Assembly (NCBI RefSeq): GCF_020026915.1
Contig: NZ_JAINUY010000006.1
Coordinates: 124,001-188,000, forward strand
DNA: 64,000 bases
Source of the DNA: Flavobacterium potami
GTDB taxonomy: Bacteria; Bacteroidota; Bacteroidia; Flavobacteriales; Flavobacteriaceae
Direction of reading: 5' to 3'
Positions 1 through 8,533 of this stretch are shown piece after piece; the stretch's first letter is position 1; every line of letters starts with the position of its first letter. The notes under the pieces were generated by a model. The model had not been told where the DNA came from, did not search any database, and saw nothing but the letters and a program-made list of their open reading frames with translations. Position numbers and translations under genes: made by a program.

Positions 1-2
1 TG

Positions 3-638
3 GGAGAAGGTGGAGCAGTATTGATAAATAATCCAATTTTATCAAAATTGGCTGAAAGTTTCCGGGATTGGGGACGTGATTGTTATTGTGAGCCAGGAAA
101 AGATGATACATGCGGATGTCGTTTTGGACAGCAACTAGGAACATTGCCTTATGGTTACGATCATAAATATACTTATTCTCATATTGGTTTCAATTTAAAA
201 GTTACCGATATGCAGGCAGCATTTGGGGTATCACAAATTAAAAAAATAGATCAATTTGTACAACGTCGTAAAGAAAATTATGCGGCTTTGTATGAGCGTA
301 TGAAAGAATTTGAGGAAGTATTCATCTTGCCAGAGCCAACACCAAATTCAGAACCATCATGGTTCGGATTTTTATTAACCTTGAGAGAAGGAGATGCAAA
401 CGACCGTCACATGTTAGTACAACATTTAGAAAAAAATAAAATTGGTACTCGTTTGTTGTTTGGTGGTAACTTGCTGCGTCAACCTGCTTATGCAAATATA
501 AAACATAGAGTAGTGGGGGATTTAAAAAATACTGATATAATCATGAACCAGTCTTTTTGGTTAGGAGTTTGGCCAGGATTGGACGAAACTCATTATGACT
601 ATATTGCTAAAGTAATTAGAGATTACTTAAATTCATAA
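3..638 (+). CDS. rfbH: CDP-4-keto-6-deoxyglucose 3-dehydrase (E1), C-terminal part
   Basis: This is the C-terminal part of a DegT/DnrJ-family PLP/PMP enzyme; its start lies left of the window. The first full codons read GEGGAV, the segment just after the catalytic His region of RfbH/DdhC. The cysteine pattern C-x-C-x7-C (DCYC, then C in DDTC, about 20-32 residues past the TTG at 21) matches the 2Fe-2S ligands that separate E1 from ordinary aminotransferases. E1 removes the 3-OH of CDP-4-keto-6-deoxyglucose on the way to CDP-3,6-dideoxyhexoses. The epimerase gene follows after 4 bp, which fits a paratose/tyvelose route. The TTG at 21 is internal, not the true start. Confidence 0.88.
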   Translation, partial: GEGGAVLINNPILSKLAESFRDWGRDCYCEPGKDDTCGCRFGQQLGTLPYGYDHKYTYSHIGFNLKVTDMQAAFGVSQIKKIDQFVQRRKENYAALYERMKEFEEVFILPEPTPNSEPSWFGFLLTLREGDANDRHMLVQHLEKNKIGTRLLFGGNLLRQPAYANIKHRVVGDLKNTDIIMNQSFWLGVWPGLDETHYDYIAKVIRDYLNS

Positions 639-642
639 AAAT

Positions 643-1662
643 ATGAGATATTTAATAACGGGTGGATGTGGGTTTTTAGGATCCAATTTGGCTGCTGAAG
701 TTTTACAAAGAGGTGACGAACTTTTTGTTTTTGATAATTTGTATCGCACCGGTACAGAGCAAAATTTGAAATGGTTACAATCCATAGGGAAATTTAAATT
801 TTACCATTCAGATATACGTTCATATAATGACGTTGAATATGCCATTAAAGATTGTAAACCTGATATTATTTTCCATTTGGCAGGACAAGTCGCTATGACA
901 ACTTCTTTGGATAATCCTAGATTTGATTTTGAGGTAAATGTATTGGGCGGTAATAATGTTTTGGAAGTTGTTCGAAAATTTAGCCCTGATACAATAGTAA
1001 CCTATTCTTCTACCAATAAAGTTTATGGTGATTTGGAATGGGTAGAATATGAAGAAACAGAAACAAGATTCAAAGCAAAAGGTTTTGAAAATGGTTTTGA
1101 TGAAAATGTATTACTTGATTTTCAATCTCCTTATGGATGTTCAAAAGGGGCTACCGACCAATATATGCTTGATTACGCGAAAATGTTTGATTTGAAAACT
1201 GTTGTTTTTAGACATTCCTCAATTTTTGGCGGGAGGCAATATGCTACAGCTGATCAAGGTTGGATAGGTTGGTTTGTAAAACAGGCTATTGATATAAAAA
1301 GTGGTGAATTAAAAGAACCATTTACTATATCAGGTTCTGGTAAGCAAGTAAGAGACGTCCTTTTTGGTGATGATCTTATAAAATGTTATTTCTCGGCTAT
1401 CAATTCAATTGAGAAAACAAAAGGTAAAGCATTTAACATTGGTGGAGGGATGGGAAATAGTCTTTCATTATTGGAACTTTTTGCTATTTTAGAAAAAGAA
1501 TTGAATATTGAAATGAAGCATAATAAATTACCTTGGCGAAAAAGTGATCAGAAGGTATATGTTGCAGACATTAAAAAGGCTAAAGATACTTTTAATTGGA
1601 CACCAACTATTGATAGTCATGAAGGAGTTAGGAAAATGGTCGAATGGGTAAAGTCGATTTAA
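643..1662 (+). CDS. rfbE: CDP-paratose 2-epimerase (CDP-tyvelose synthase)
   Basis: Extended short-chain dehydrogenase of 339 residues. The Rossmann motif TGGCGFLGSN is at residues 6-15, SST at 122-124 and the Y164-x3-K168 pair lies in SPYGCSK. The stretches TADQGWIGWFVKQA and FTISGSGKQVRDVLF are typical of the tyvelose epimerase branch rather than GalE. The enzyme converts CDP-paratose to CDP-tyvelose in the cytoplasm with NAD. It follows rfbH by 4 bp, so the two are probably co-transcribed. The synthase that would make CDP-paratose is not in the window and presumably lies further left. A related NAD-sugar epimerase is the main alternative. Confidence 0.82.
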   Translation: MRYLITGGCGFLGSNLAAEVLQRGDELFVFDNLYRTGTEQNLKWLQSIGKFKFYHSDIRSYNDVEYAIKDCKPDIIFHLAGQVAMTTSLDNPRFDFEVNVLGGNNVLEVVRKFSPDTIVTYSSTNKVYGDLEWVEYEETETRFKAKGFENGFDENVLLDFQSPYGCSKGATDQYMLDYAKMFDLKTVVFRHSSIFGGRQYATADQGWIGWFVKQAIDIKSGELKEPFTISGSGKQVRDVLFGDDLIKCYFSAINSIEKTKGKAFNIGGGMGNSLSLLELFAILEKELNIEMKHNKLPWRKSDQKVYVADIKKAKDTFNWTPTIDSHEGVRKMVEWVKSI

Positions 1663-1675
1663 AGCAATAAATAAA

Positions 1676-3043
1676 TTGAAAAATAAACTTTATTTATTAA
1701 AAAATAAACTAGGAATTGATGGAGCAATTGCTTTTACCTCTCTATCTCGAATCATTCAGGCGGCTGGAGGAGTAGTATCCATTGTTCTTGTCGCAAGTTT
1801 ATTAGATGGTGTAGAACAGGGGTTTTATTATACTTTCGCAAGTATTCTTGCCATTCAGGTTTTTTTTGAACTTGGACTTAATGGTATTATAATACAATAT
1901 GTTGCTCATGAAGTTTCACACTTGAATTTGGTAGGGAATAATTATGAGGGTAATATAGTAAATTTGTCTCGTGTTGCCTCACTACTCCATTTTACAGTTA
2001 AGTGGTTTTCAGCATTAGCAATATTTGTTTTTTTTTTGCTTTTGGGAGTTGGGTTTGTTTTTTTCAATTATTTTTATAAGTCAGAAGTAGTTGTAGATTG
2101 GCATTTGCCGTGGGTTTTTCTTTCAGTTGGCACAACATTAAATTTTTTGATTTCTCCCATTATTGCTTTTATTGAAGGACTTGGGAAAGTAAAGGAAATT
2201 GCTAAAATTAGACTGATTCAGCAGTTTGTTAGTTTGCTTTTATTATGGACAGGATTAGCAATTGGTCTAAAGCTATATGTTGGTGGAATTTCATCCATTA
2301 TTGGTGTTTTTGTTCTGGTATTTTTTATTTTTAAAAAGTATAGTATTGTTTTGAGAAATATTTATAATCAAAAAATCACTGAAAAAGTAAGTTATAAAAC
2401 AGAGATATTTCCATTGCAATGGAAAATTGCTTTAAGTTGGATTGGTGGTTATTTTATTTTTCAACTTTTTAACCCTGTTTTATTTGCAACTGATGGGCCG
2501 ATTGTGGCGGGACAAATGGGTATGACTTTATCATTGTTAAATGCTGTTTTGGCATTAAGTTTTGCTTGGGTTTCAACAAAAATACCTATTTTTTCAGGGT
2601 ACATTGCCCAACGGGATTTTTTGAAATTAGATAAATTATTCAATAAAACATTTAAACAATCCTCTATGGTTAACTTTGTTGCGATGACGGGCATGTTTTT
2701 AGTTATATTTTTTATAAGATATTTTGATGTAACTTTAGCGAATAAGAAATTAGGAAGTAAATTTTTAGCCTATTTGCCATTATTATTTATGATGATTTCA
2801 TTTTATATGAATCATATTATTGGGGCGTGGGCTGTTTATCTTCGCTGTCATAAAAAAGAACCTATGTTGGTTCATTCGTTAGCTTACGGAGCGTTAAGCT
2901 GTGCTTCAACTGTAATTTTGGGTAACTATTTCGGTGTAATTGGAATTACTTCGGGGTATTGTTTTATTTCATCCACTTTTGCAATTTGGGCTTATTTTAT
3001 ATTTAACACGAAAAAAAAACAATGGCATCTTGATGAAAAATAA
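1676..3043 (+). CDS. wzx: Wzx-like polysaccharide flippase (MOP family)
   Basis: Polytopic membrane protein of 455 residues with roughly 12 hydrophobic segments, opening with a charged N-terminus and an LSRIIQAAGG-like first helix as in O-antigen flippases. It is expected to flip undecaprenyl-PP-linked repeat units across the inner membrane. The start is TTG at 1676; no better ATG lies near the N-terminal helix. The next gene begins inside its last codons (11-bp overlap). A Wzy-like polymerase lies 3 kb downstream, supporting a Wzx/Wzy route. Sequence in this family is poorly conserved, so the call rests on topology and context. Confidence 0.7.
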   Translation: MKNKLYLLKNKLGIDGAIAFTSLSRIIQAAGGVVSIVLVASLLDGVEQGFYYTFASILAIQVFFELGLNGIIIQYVAHEVSHLNLVGNNYEGNIVNLSRVASLLHFTVKWFSALAIFVFFLLLGVGFVFFNYFYKSEVVVDWHLPWVFLSVGTTLNFLISPIIAFIEGLGKVKEIAKIRLIQQFVSLLLLWTGLAIGLKLYVGGISSIIGVFVLVFFIFKKYSIVLRNIYNQKITEKVSYKTEIFPLQWKIALSWIGGYFIFQLFNPVLFATDGPIVAGQMGMTLSLLNAVLALSFAWVSTKIPIFSGYIAQRDFLKLDKLFNKTFKQSSMVNFVAMTGMFLVIFFIRYFDVTLANKKLGSKFLAYLPLLFMMISFYMNHIIGAWAVYLRCHKKEPMLVHSLAYGALSCASTVILGNYFGVIGITSGYCFISSTFAIWAYFIFNTKKKQWHLDEK

Positions 3044-4052
3044 TTTATTATCAATATTTATTCCGACATATAATAGAGGACATTTAATAGGCGAAACATT
3101 AGACTCATTTATTGAACAAGTATCTAAATATAGAATCCAAATTGTAATTTCTGATAATTGTTCAACAGATGATACCTTTCAAGTTGTAGAAAGATATAAG
3201 AGTAAGTATTCATATATTAAATATTCTAAAAATATAACTAACCTTGGTTTTGATGGTAATGTTATCAAAATGGGTGATTTGGTGGATACAAAATATTGTT
3301 GGCTATTTGGTGACGATGATATTATAAACGAAGGTGCTATTGATACCATTATGAATTTAATCGAAAAAAAAATCGATTTAATTGTGGTTAATGCCTCGTT
3401 AAAATCTATAGATTTGTCAAAGCAAATTACATATCGTAATCTTGCAATTGATGAAGATAAATCGTATAGTGGAAAAGAAAAAGAAAAGGCTTTTCTGGAT
3501 TTAGTAATGTATACATCTTTTATTGGAGGACTCATTGTGAAGTGTGAATTATGGAAAAAAGTAGATTACACTAAATATTTAAAGACCGGATTTGTTCATG
3601 TAGGAATTGCTTTTGAATACTTGAATATTGAAAGCTTAGTTTATTATGTGTCAACGCCATTGGTTAATATTAGATTGGGGAATTCAGGTTGGTCTAAAAA
3701 TGCATTTGAAATATGGAATGTTTTATGGGTAAAAGCAATAAATAATATTCCAAATTATCCAGATTCAGTTAAGCAAATGGTTTTTTCCGATTTCAGAAAA
3801 GTATCTTTAAAACGATATGTGATCGAAAGAGCAAGAGGAACATTTAGAGAGGATGTTTATAAGCGATTTTTTAAAAACGATACTTCAATTTCGATAAAAA
3901 AGAAGTTTTTTCTTCAATTGATTTTATTACTACCAATTTCTTTTGTAAGATTTTTCTGGAAAGAATATTTGAAATTTAAAAAGCCACCATCGTTCGAATA
4001 TCAGCTTTATGAACTACGTAATGTTACGGCAAAAGAGACAAATTATTTATAA
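3033..4052 (+). CDS. Family 2 glycosyltransferase, WbaV/abequosyltransferase-like
   Basis: GT-A enzyme of 339 residues. PTYNRGHLI (11-19) opens the nucleotide-binding fold, ISDNCSTDDT (39-48) follows, and LFGDDD (91-96) is the metal-binding site. The YCWLFGDDD wording resembles the RfbV/WbaV branch that transfers 3,6-dideoxyhexoses, which suits the rfbH-rfbE genes just upstream. The ATG at 3033 gives an MKNNLLSIFIPTYN start that fits the family; an upstream in-frame ATG at 2940 would add 31 residues lying wholly within the flippase gene. The C-terminal third carries an amphipathic hydrophobic helix, probably membrane-associating. The donor sugar is an inference. Confidence 0.8.
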   Translation: MKNNLLSIFIPTYNRGHLIGETLDSFIEQVSKYRIQIVISDNCSTDDTFQVVERYKSKYSYIKYSKNITNLGFDGNVIKMGDLVDTKYCWLFGDDDIINEGAIDTIMNLIEKKIDLIVVNASLKSIDLSKQITYRNLAIDEDKSYSGKEKEKAFLDLVMYTSFIGGLIVKCELWKKVDYTKYLKTGFVHVGIAFEYLNIESLVYYVSTPLVNIRLGNSGWSKNAFEIWNVLWVKAINNIPNYPDSVKQMVFSDFRKVSLKRYVIERARGTFREDVYKRFFKNDTSISIKKKFFLQLILLLPISFVRFFWKEYLKFKKPPSFEYQLYELRNVTAKETNYL

Positions 4053-4060
4053 TAAGAATG

Positions 4061-4567
4061 GTGAAAAAGGGAAGAATAATAGAATTTTATTTGCTATATT
4101 TTACCTAATAGCTGAAAATAGAAAATGTTGATGAAAAGAATTCACTTATTGTATAAATATTAAGCTAAGAAAGCATTATTTAAATGAGATAATTGACCTC
4201 AATTTATCATAATTATTACGATTTACCAGAAAACAAAGCACTTATAAGCAAGCAAAAATTTACCGAATAAAATGGAGTTGATGATTTTGACTTTATCATT
4301 ATTTGTCTAATGAGTATGAGTTGTTACATCGACCAATAGAAAACTTAGTAGTGATATAGAGATAGAAATTTATGCCTTATCATTGGCAAATTAGCCTTAG
4401 ACATGTGCACGAGATGGAGAAAATAAGGAAGTTTAATGGCTCAAGGGGATGGTGAAAAGTCGGATTAGAAATTACAATAGATTATTTACTTATTTTTTAG
4501 AAATTCTTTATAAAATAAAATAGATGGAATGTCGATTTTTAATCTTGCTATTCAGCACTATAGTCCT
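4061..4567 (+). pseudogene. Decayed N-terminal part of a WbsX-type glycosyltransferase gene
   Basis: This 550-bp gap has no intact frame, but fragments in successive frames line up in order with the WbsX family as I remember it: RIIEFYLLYF (about 4070-4100), KEFTYCINIKLRKHYL (4135-4182), NYYDLPENKALISKQKFTE (4211-4267), EYELLHRPIENLVVI (4312-4356), ARDGENKEV (4407-4433) and IDGMSIFNLAIQHYSP (4520-4567). They correspond to the family stretches FYLPQFH, GFTEWTNV, YYDLRLPE, KxLLxRPIEN, WDGxNKEV and IDGKPVFLIYRP. Several frameshifts and in-frame stops interrupt it, and the C-terminal half is missing. It sits between two GT genes in the same orientation. The match was made by eye and is untested by alignment. 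Confidence 0.72.
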
Positions 4568-4604
4568 AAATAGTTGAAATTTTAATTTAAAATAATATTA
4601 CCAG

Positions 4605-5591
4605 ATGAAAATAGCATTTACAATATGCTCAAATAATTATTTGTCTCAGGCCAAAACACTTTTAGATTCAATGCAGTTATTGGCAAGTGATTATGTATTT
4701 TATATATTTTTGGTTGATGAATATTCAAGCGAAATTGATTATGATTTTTTTAAACCTGCCAATATCGTATTAGCTAAAGATTTGCCTATTGATTTTAATT
4801 CTTTAAAAGAAAAATACAATATAATAGAGTTAAATACCTGTATTAAAGCAAGTTGCTTTAAGTATGTTTTCGAGCATAACTCAGATGCTGTTCATGCCCA
4901 TTATTTTGATCCAGATATTGAGATATTTAATTCGTTAAATTATTTAGATGAAAATTTTAATGAATATGATTTTCTTATCACTCCTCATATTTCAAAAATT
5001 CTACCATGGGGATCTAAGGAACCTAATGAAAATCTTTTTCTTAATCATGGTCTTTATAACTTGGGTTATATTGGTTTGAAAGGAAATTCAGTTAAGGTAA
5101 ATGAAATGTTAAATTGGTGGGAGAACAGAACTTTAAACTATGGATTTTACAGATTAGAACGTGGTTTGTTTGTGGATCAGTTATGGATAAATTATGTGCC
5201 TATTTACTATCCAAAAGAAACAAAAATTTTATTCCATTTTGGATGCAATATGGGACCATGGAATTTGCATGAAAGAGAATTAAATTACGTAAATAATCAA
5301 TATATTGTAAATGAGGATTATCCTTTGGTTTTCTTCCACTTTAGTTCTTATAAATATTCAAATCCAAATGTAATTTCTAATAATTATAGATACGATTTTA
5401 AAACTAATCCAGAACTTATATCCATATACAATTCTTATAATGAAAAAATACAAAAAAATAAAATAGAGGTTTTATCTAAAGTATCTTGTGCATATTTTAA
5501 TAATAAACCAAGTATAAATTTTTTAAAGAGAATTGTCCAATATATGGAAGTTGCTTTATTTAAATTAAAATATTACTTAAATCCAATGTAG
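4605..5591 (+). CDS. Putative GT-A nucleotide-sugar transferase (GT8-like)
   Basis: Protein of 328 residues beginning MKIAFTICSNNYLSQAKTLL, a pattern seen in GT8-like sugar transferases. HAHYFDPDIEIF (97-108) supplies the DxD metal site. Further conserved-looking stretches are LFLNHGLYNLGYIGLKG and FVDQLWINYVPIYY, in the positions where such enzymes bind the acceptor and close over the donor. No membrane helix or signal peptide is seen, so it should act on the cytoplasmic face. It follows the WbsX relic and lies 3 bp before the next GT. The donor sugar cannot be read from the sequence. Confidence 0.68.
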   Translation: MKIAFTICSNNYLSQAKTLLDSMQLLASDYVFYIFLVDEYSSEIDYDFFKPANIVLAKDLPIDFNSLKEKYNIIELNTCIKASCFKYVFEHNSDAVHAHYFDPDIEIFNSLNYLDENFNEYDFLITPHISKILPWGSKEPNENLFLNHGLYNLGYIGLKGNSVKVNEMLNWWENRTLNYGFYRLERGLFVDQLWINYVPIYYPKETKILFHFGCNMGPWNLHERELNYVNNQYIVNEDYPLVFFHFSSYKYSNPNVISNNYRYDFKTNPELISIYNSYNEKIQKNKIEVLSKVSCAYFNNKPSINFLKRIVQYMEVALFKLKYYLNPM

Positions 5592-5594
5592 CTT

Positions 5595-6314
5595 TTGAAT
5601 ACAGAATCACCCAAAATCTCTATTATAACAGTGGTTTTTAATGGAGCAAAGACAATTGAAGAAACGATCAAAAGTGTTATTGCACAAAATTGTAAGGAAT
5701 GTGAATATATAATAATTGATGGCGGGTCTACGGATGGTACATTGGATATTATAAGAAAGTATGAGCAACATATTTCTTTTTGGATAAGTGAGCCAGATAA
5801 AGGTATTTATAATGCAATGAATAAAGGTGTTATCCATGCTAATGGTGAATTTATCTATTTTATAGGTGCTGATGATGTTTTTTATGATGATAAGGTATTG
5901 GAAAAAATTTTACCTATTTTGATTGGTAATTATGTCTTCTATGGAAATGTTATTTTTAAAAGTAGAAATATCTTTTATGACGGAAAATTTTCATCATATA
6001 AACTGGCGACAAGAAATATTTCTCATCAAAGTATCTTTTATCCCAAGCATGTTTTAGTAAAAAATAAATTTAAAGAGATATATAATATTTTTGCAGATTA
6101 TGAACTTAATATAAGGCTTTATTATAATTATCAATTTAAATATGTTCCCTTATTAATTGCATTGTTTGATGACAGCGGGGTTTCAGGGTCTAATACTGTA
6201 GATGTAAATTTTGAAAAAAATAGGTTGAGAATCATCAAAAAATATTTTAGTAGTGATGTTTTTATCTATAGAAAATTGAGAAGTTATATAGCTAAAAAAA
6301 TTCGCCATGAATAA
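5595..6314 (+). CDS. Family 2 glycosyltransferase (WcaE-like)
   Basis: Compact GT-A enzyme of 239 residues. Motifs are ITVVFNGAKTI near residue 11, IIDGGSTDGT (40-49), SEPDKGIYNAMNKG (65-78) and the metal site GADD (91-94). The DKGIYNAMNKG signature is typical of small WcaE/PssD-type enzymes of exopolysaccharide loci. Translation appears to start at TTG 5595, 3 bp after the previous stop; no ATG precedes the conserved fold. The 3' end overlaps the Wzy-like gene by 8 bp, suggesting translational coupling. Confidence 0.82.
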   Translation: MNTESPKISIITVVFNGAKTIEETIKSVIAQNCKECEYIIIDGGSTDGTLDIIRKYEQHISFWISEPDKGIYNAMNKGVIHANGEFIYFIGADDVFYDDKVLEKILPILIGNYVFYGNVIFKSRNIFYDGKFSSYKLATRNISHQSIFYPKHVLVKNKFKEIYNIFADYELNIRLYYNYQFKYVPLLIALFDDSGVSGSNTVDVNFEKNRLRIIKKYFSSDVFIYRKLRSYIAKKIRHE

Positions 6315-7629
6315 TTATGTTTTCTATGAAGTAATTTTAAACAACATAAATTTATTCATAATTCTACTTCTTTTTTCAAGCGTCCTTCATGGTGTAATTT
6401 TTAAAAATTTGCTATATGGTTGGTTAGATCCATTCTTATTGCCCATTATTGCAAATATTTTCTGTTTCGTAGTTGTATATATTCTTTATTTAACCAGTAA
6501 TACTTCATTTTATACTTTTTTAAGTTACAATTTAACCCAAATTTCATTTTTCTGCGGATTATTTATGTTTAAAAAAAGGATAAAGTTTAATTTTTCTAGG
6601 CCAGTGGATTCTATTTCATATTCATTAAATAGGTCAGCATACAATATTTTTGCATTCTATTTCTTTTCTATTATTTATTTGGGTTGTCAAATCACAATAT
6701 ACGTTTTTAAAGGAATTCCTCTTTTAATGGAATCGAGATTGTCAACTTTTGCAGATGGTGGTGGCACTGGTATTTTAGGGAGAATAACTGATGTTAGTTC
6801 AATTTTTGCCTTGTATGCTTTTTTTTGTGTTATAAAAATTGATAAATTTAGATTAAGTGAAATTCCTAAATTTTTAATACTACTTCTAATTTTTATAACT
6901 TATTTCTTAAGTGGAGGGAAAAGTAATTTTTTGGCCATATTTTATGTTTTCTGGTGTTTTGTATTCTTTTCTGCTATAAAAAAGGTTGATTATTCAGCGT
7001 ATAAAAGATTTATAACAACTCATCTAAAAAAGGGGATAGTGTTTGCCTTTTTTTTTGTTTTGGCGATTATTTCTGTGCAGTCAAGAGATATTGAAGACCA
7101 ATTAAATCCAGTGCTTTTATTAGTTTTAAGATTTGTTCATAGCGGGGATATTTATTGGTATGCATACCCTGATAATGTTTATCTGCAGATAGATTCATCG
7201 AATGGATTTAAAGCATTATTTAATGATGGCTTGGGTCTATTAAGAGTTTATCCATGGGAAGAACTGCCCACTGCCATCGGAATCGTTTTCAAGGATATTC
7301 ATCACCCTAGTGATGTCCCATCAGGACCAAATGCTAGACACAATGTTTTTGGCCTAATATATTATGGATTTTATGGTAGCATATTATTTTCGTTCGTATT
7401 AGGACTAGTTATTTCATTTATACGCAATCTGTTGCCATTTTTACTTAGAAATAACTTACTCAACGGATTTATTTTTACATATCTTTTTTTAAAAATGACC
7501 GCTTTAGATTCCGATCCTATGCTAACGCTGACTTACGTAAATAACTTACTTTTCATTTTCCCTATTTTGTTCCTAACATTTCTTTTATTGTTCGAAGCAT
7601 CAAAATTTAAATTTCAAAATAATGCTTAA
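6307..7629 (+). CDS. wzy: Wzy-like O-antigen/oligosaccharide polymerase
   Basis: Very hydrophobic 440-residue protein with about ten predicted membrane helices and a large periplasmic-type loop containing HSGDIYWYAYPDN and LGLLRVYPWEE. The late segment GPNARHNVFGLIYYGFYGS resembles the conserved loop-plus-helix of oligosaccharide repeat-unit polymerases. It would join flipped repeat units in the periplasm, working with the flippase at 1.7 kb. It overlaps the GT before it and the GT after it by 8 bp each. Wzy proteins share little sequence, so topology and locus position are the main evidence. Confidence 0.72.
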   Translation: MNNYVFYEVILNNINLFIILLLFSSVLHGVIFKNLLYGWLDPFLLPIIANIFCFVVVYILYLTSNTSFYTFLSYNLTQISFFCGLFMFKKRIKFNFSRPVDSISYSLNRSAYNIFAFYFFSIIYLGCQITIYVFKGIPLLMESRLSTFADGGGTGILGRITDVSSIFALYAFFCVIKIDKFRLSEIPKFLILLLIFITYFLSGGKSNFLAIFYVFWCFVFFSAIKKVDYSAYKRFITTHLKKGIVFAFFFVLAIISVQSRDIEDQLNPVLLLVLRFVHSGDIYWYAYPDNVYLQIDSSNGFKALFNDGLGLLRVYPWEELPTAIGIVFKDIHHPSDVPSGPNARHNVFGLIYYGFYGSILFSFVLGLVISFIRNLLPFLLRNNLLNGFIFTYLFLKMTALDSDPMLTLTYVNNLLFIFPILFLTFLLLFEASKFKFQNNA

Positions 7630-8533
7630 ATCCCTAACTATTATTGTCCCATATTATAACGGGGAAAAGTTCTACGCCAACTTATTAAAATCGATCAAGG
7701 TGGCTATTTTAAAATTGGATAATAGCAATGAGTTAAAGTTTGAAATTATAACGATTATTGATTCAATCAACACGTCTTTAAACGAAATAAAAGAGGTGAA
7801 TAATTTTATTTTTGGCGAAGTAGATAACATAGATATTCTAATTCATAAAAATGATCAAAATATTGGTGTTGCGGCTTCTAGAAATATTGCTTTAGATCTT
7901 TCTGCAGGAGAATATATTCATATAATTGATCAAGATGATGAGGTGAATTCTTCTTTTTATTTAGATGCGTTCAAGTTATTGATTAATTCTGATTTTGTGT
8001 TAACAAATGGGTTTGTTATGTATGATGGGAGTACATATATAAGTCACAAGCTTTACTATTTTTCACCAAATCTTTCCACTCAAGGAATATTGGAAGATGA
8101 TTTTATTAGATCTCCTGGGCAAGTAGTTTTTTCTAAGTCTCTTTTAAATGGTATACGATTTCCTGAAACCAAAAATTATAAAGGAGCTGATGACCGATTT
8201 TTTTGGATTAAAATATTCGTTTATAATATGAATATTATACGCCCAACGTATGTTGCACAACCAAACTATCTTGCTCACATACATAATAGTAACTATAGTA
8301 ATGATTTAATAAATATGAAAAAAAGTGAACTTGAAAATTGGGAATTATTTAATCTTGATACTATCCCGTTAGATTTTAGGAGAATTGTCAATGACGATAT
8401 TTTAAGAATTAAATTAACTTTGGGAGAAAATATGGCATTGATAGATAAGTTAAGAGCTGTAAGATGTAAAATAAGCTATTTTTTAAAGCCAAACAAATTA
8501 TTAAGATTTATACTTAAAAGATTAAAATGTTAA
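7622..8533 (+). CDS. Family 2 glycosyltransferase
   Basis: GT-A enzyme of 303 residues. VPYYNGEKF (9-17) is the N-terminal signature, NIGVAASRNIAL (80-91) the donor-binding segment and DQDDEV (103-108) the metal site. GADDRFFWIKIF in the middle resembles the ED-containing catalytic-base region. The C-terminus is basic. It overlaps the polymerase gene by 8 bp upstream and the GT4 gene by 7 bp downstream, so it belongs to the same transcript. The linkage formed cannot be predicted. Confidence 0.8.
   Translation: MLKSLTIIVPYYNGEKFYANLLKSIKVAILKLDNSNELKFEIITIIDSINTSLNEIKEVNNFIFGEVDNIDILIHKNDQNIGVAASRNIALDLSAGEYIHIIDQDDEVNSSFYLDAFKLLINSDFVLTNGFVMYDGSTYISHKLYYFSPNLSTQGILEDDFIRSPGQVVFSKSLLNGIRFPETKNYKGADDRFFWIKIFVYNMNIIRPTYVAQPNYLAHIHNSNYSNDLINMKKSELENWELFNLDTIPLDFRRIVNDDILRIKLTLGENMALIDKLRAVRCKISYFLKPNKLLRFILKRLKC

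Noticed and set aside
2940..3032. In-frame N-terminal extension of the first GT2 gene
   Set aside because: It lies inside the flippase gene, encodes a non-family hydrophobic stretch, and the ATG at 3033 gives the normal start.
3179..3535. 118-residue open frame on the - strand
   Set aside because: It is wholly antisense to a well-supported GT2 gene and has low-complexity Ser/Ile/Phe composition.
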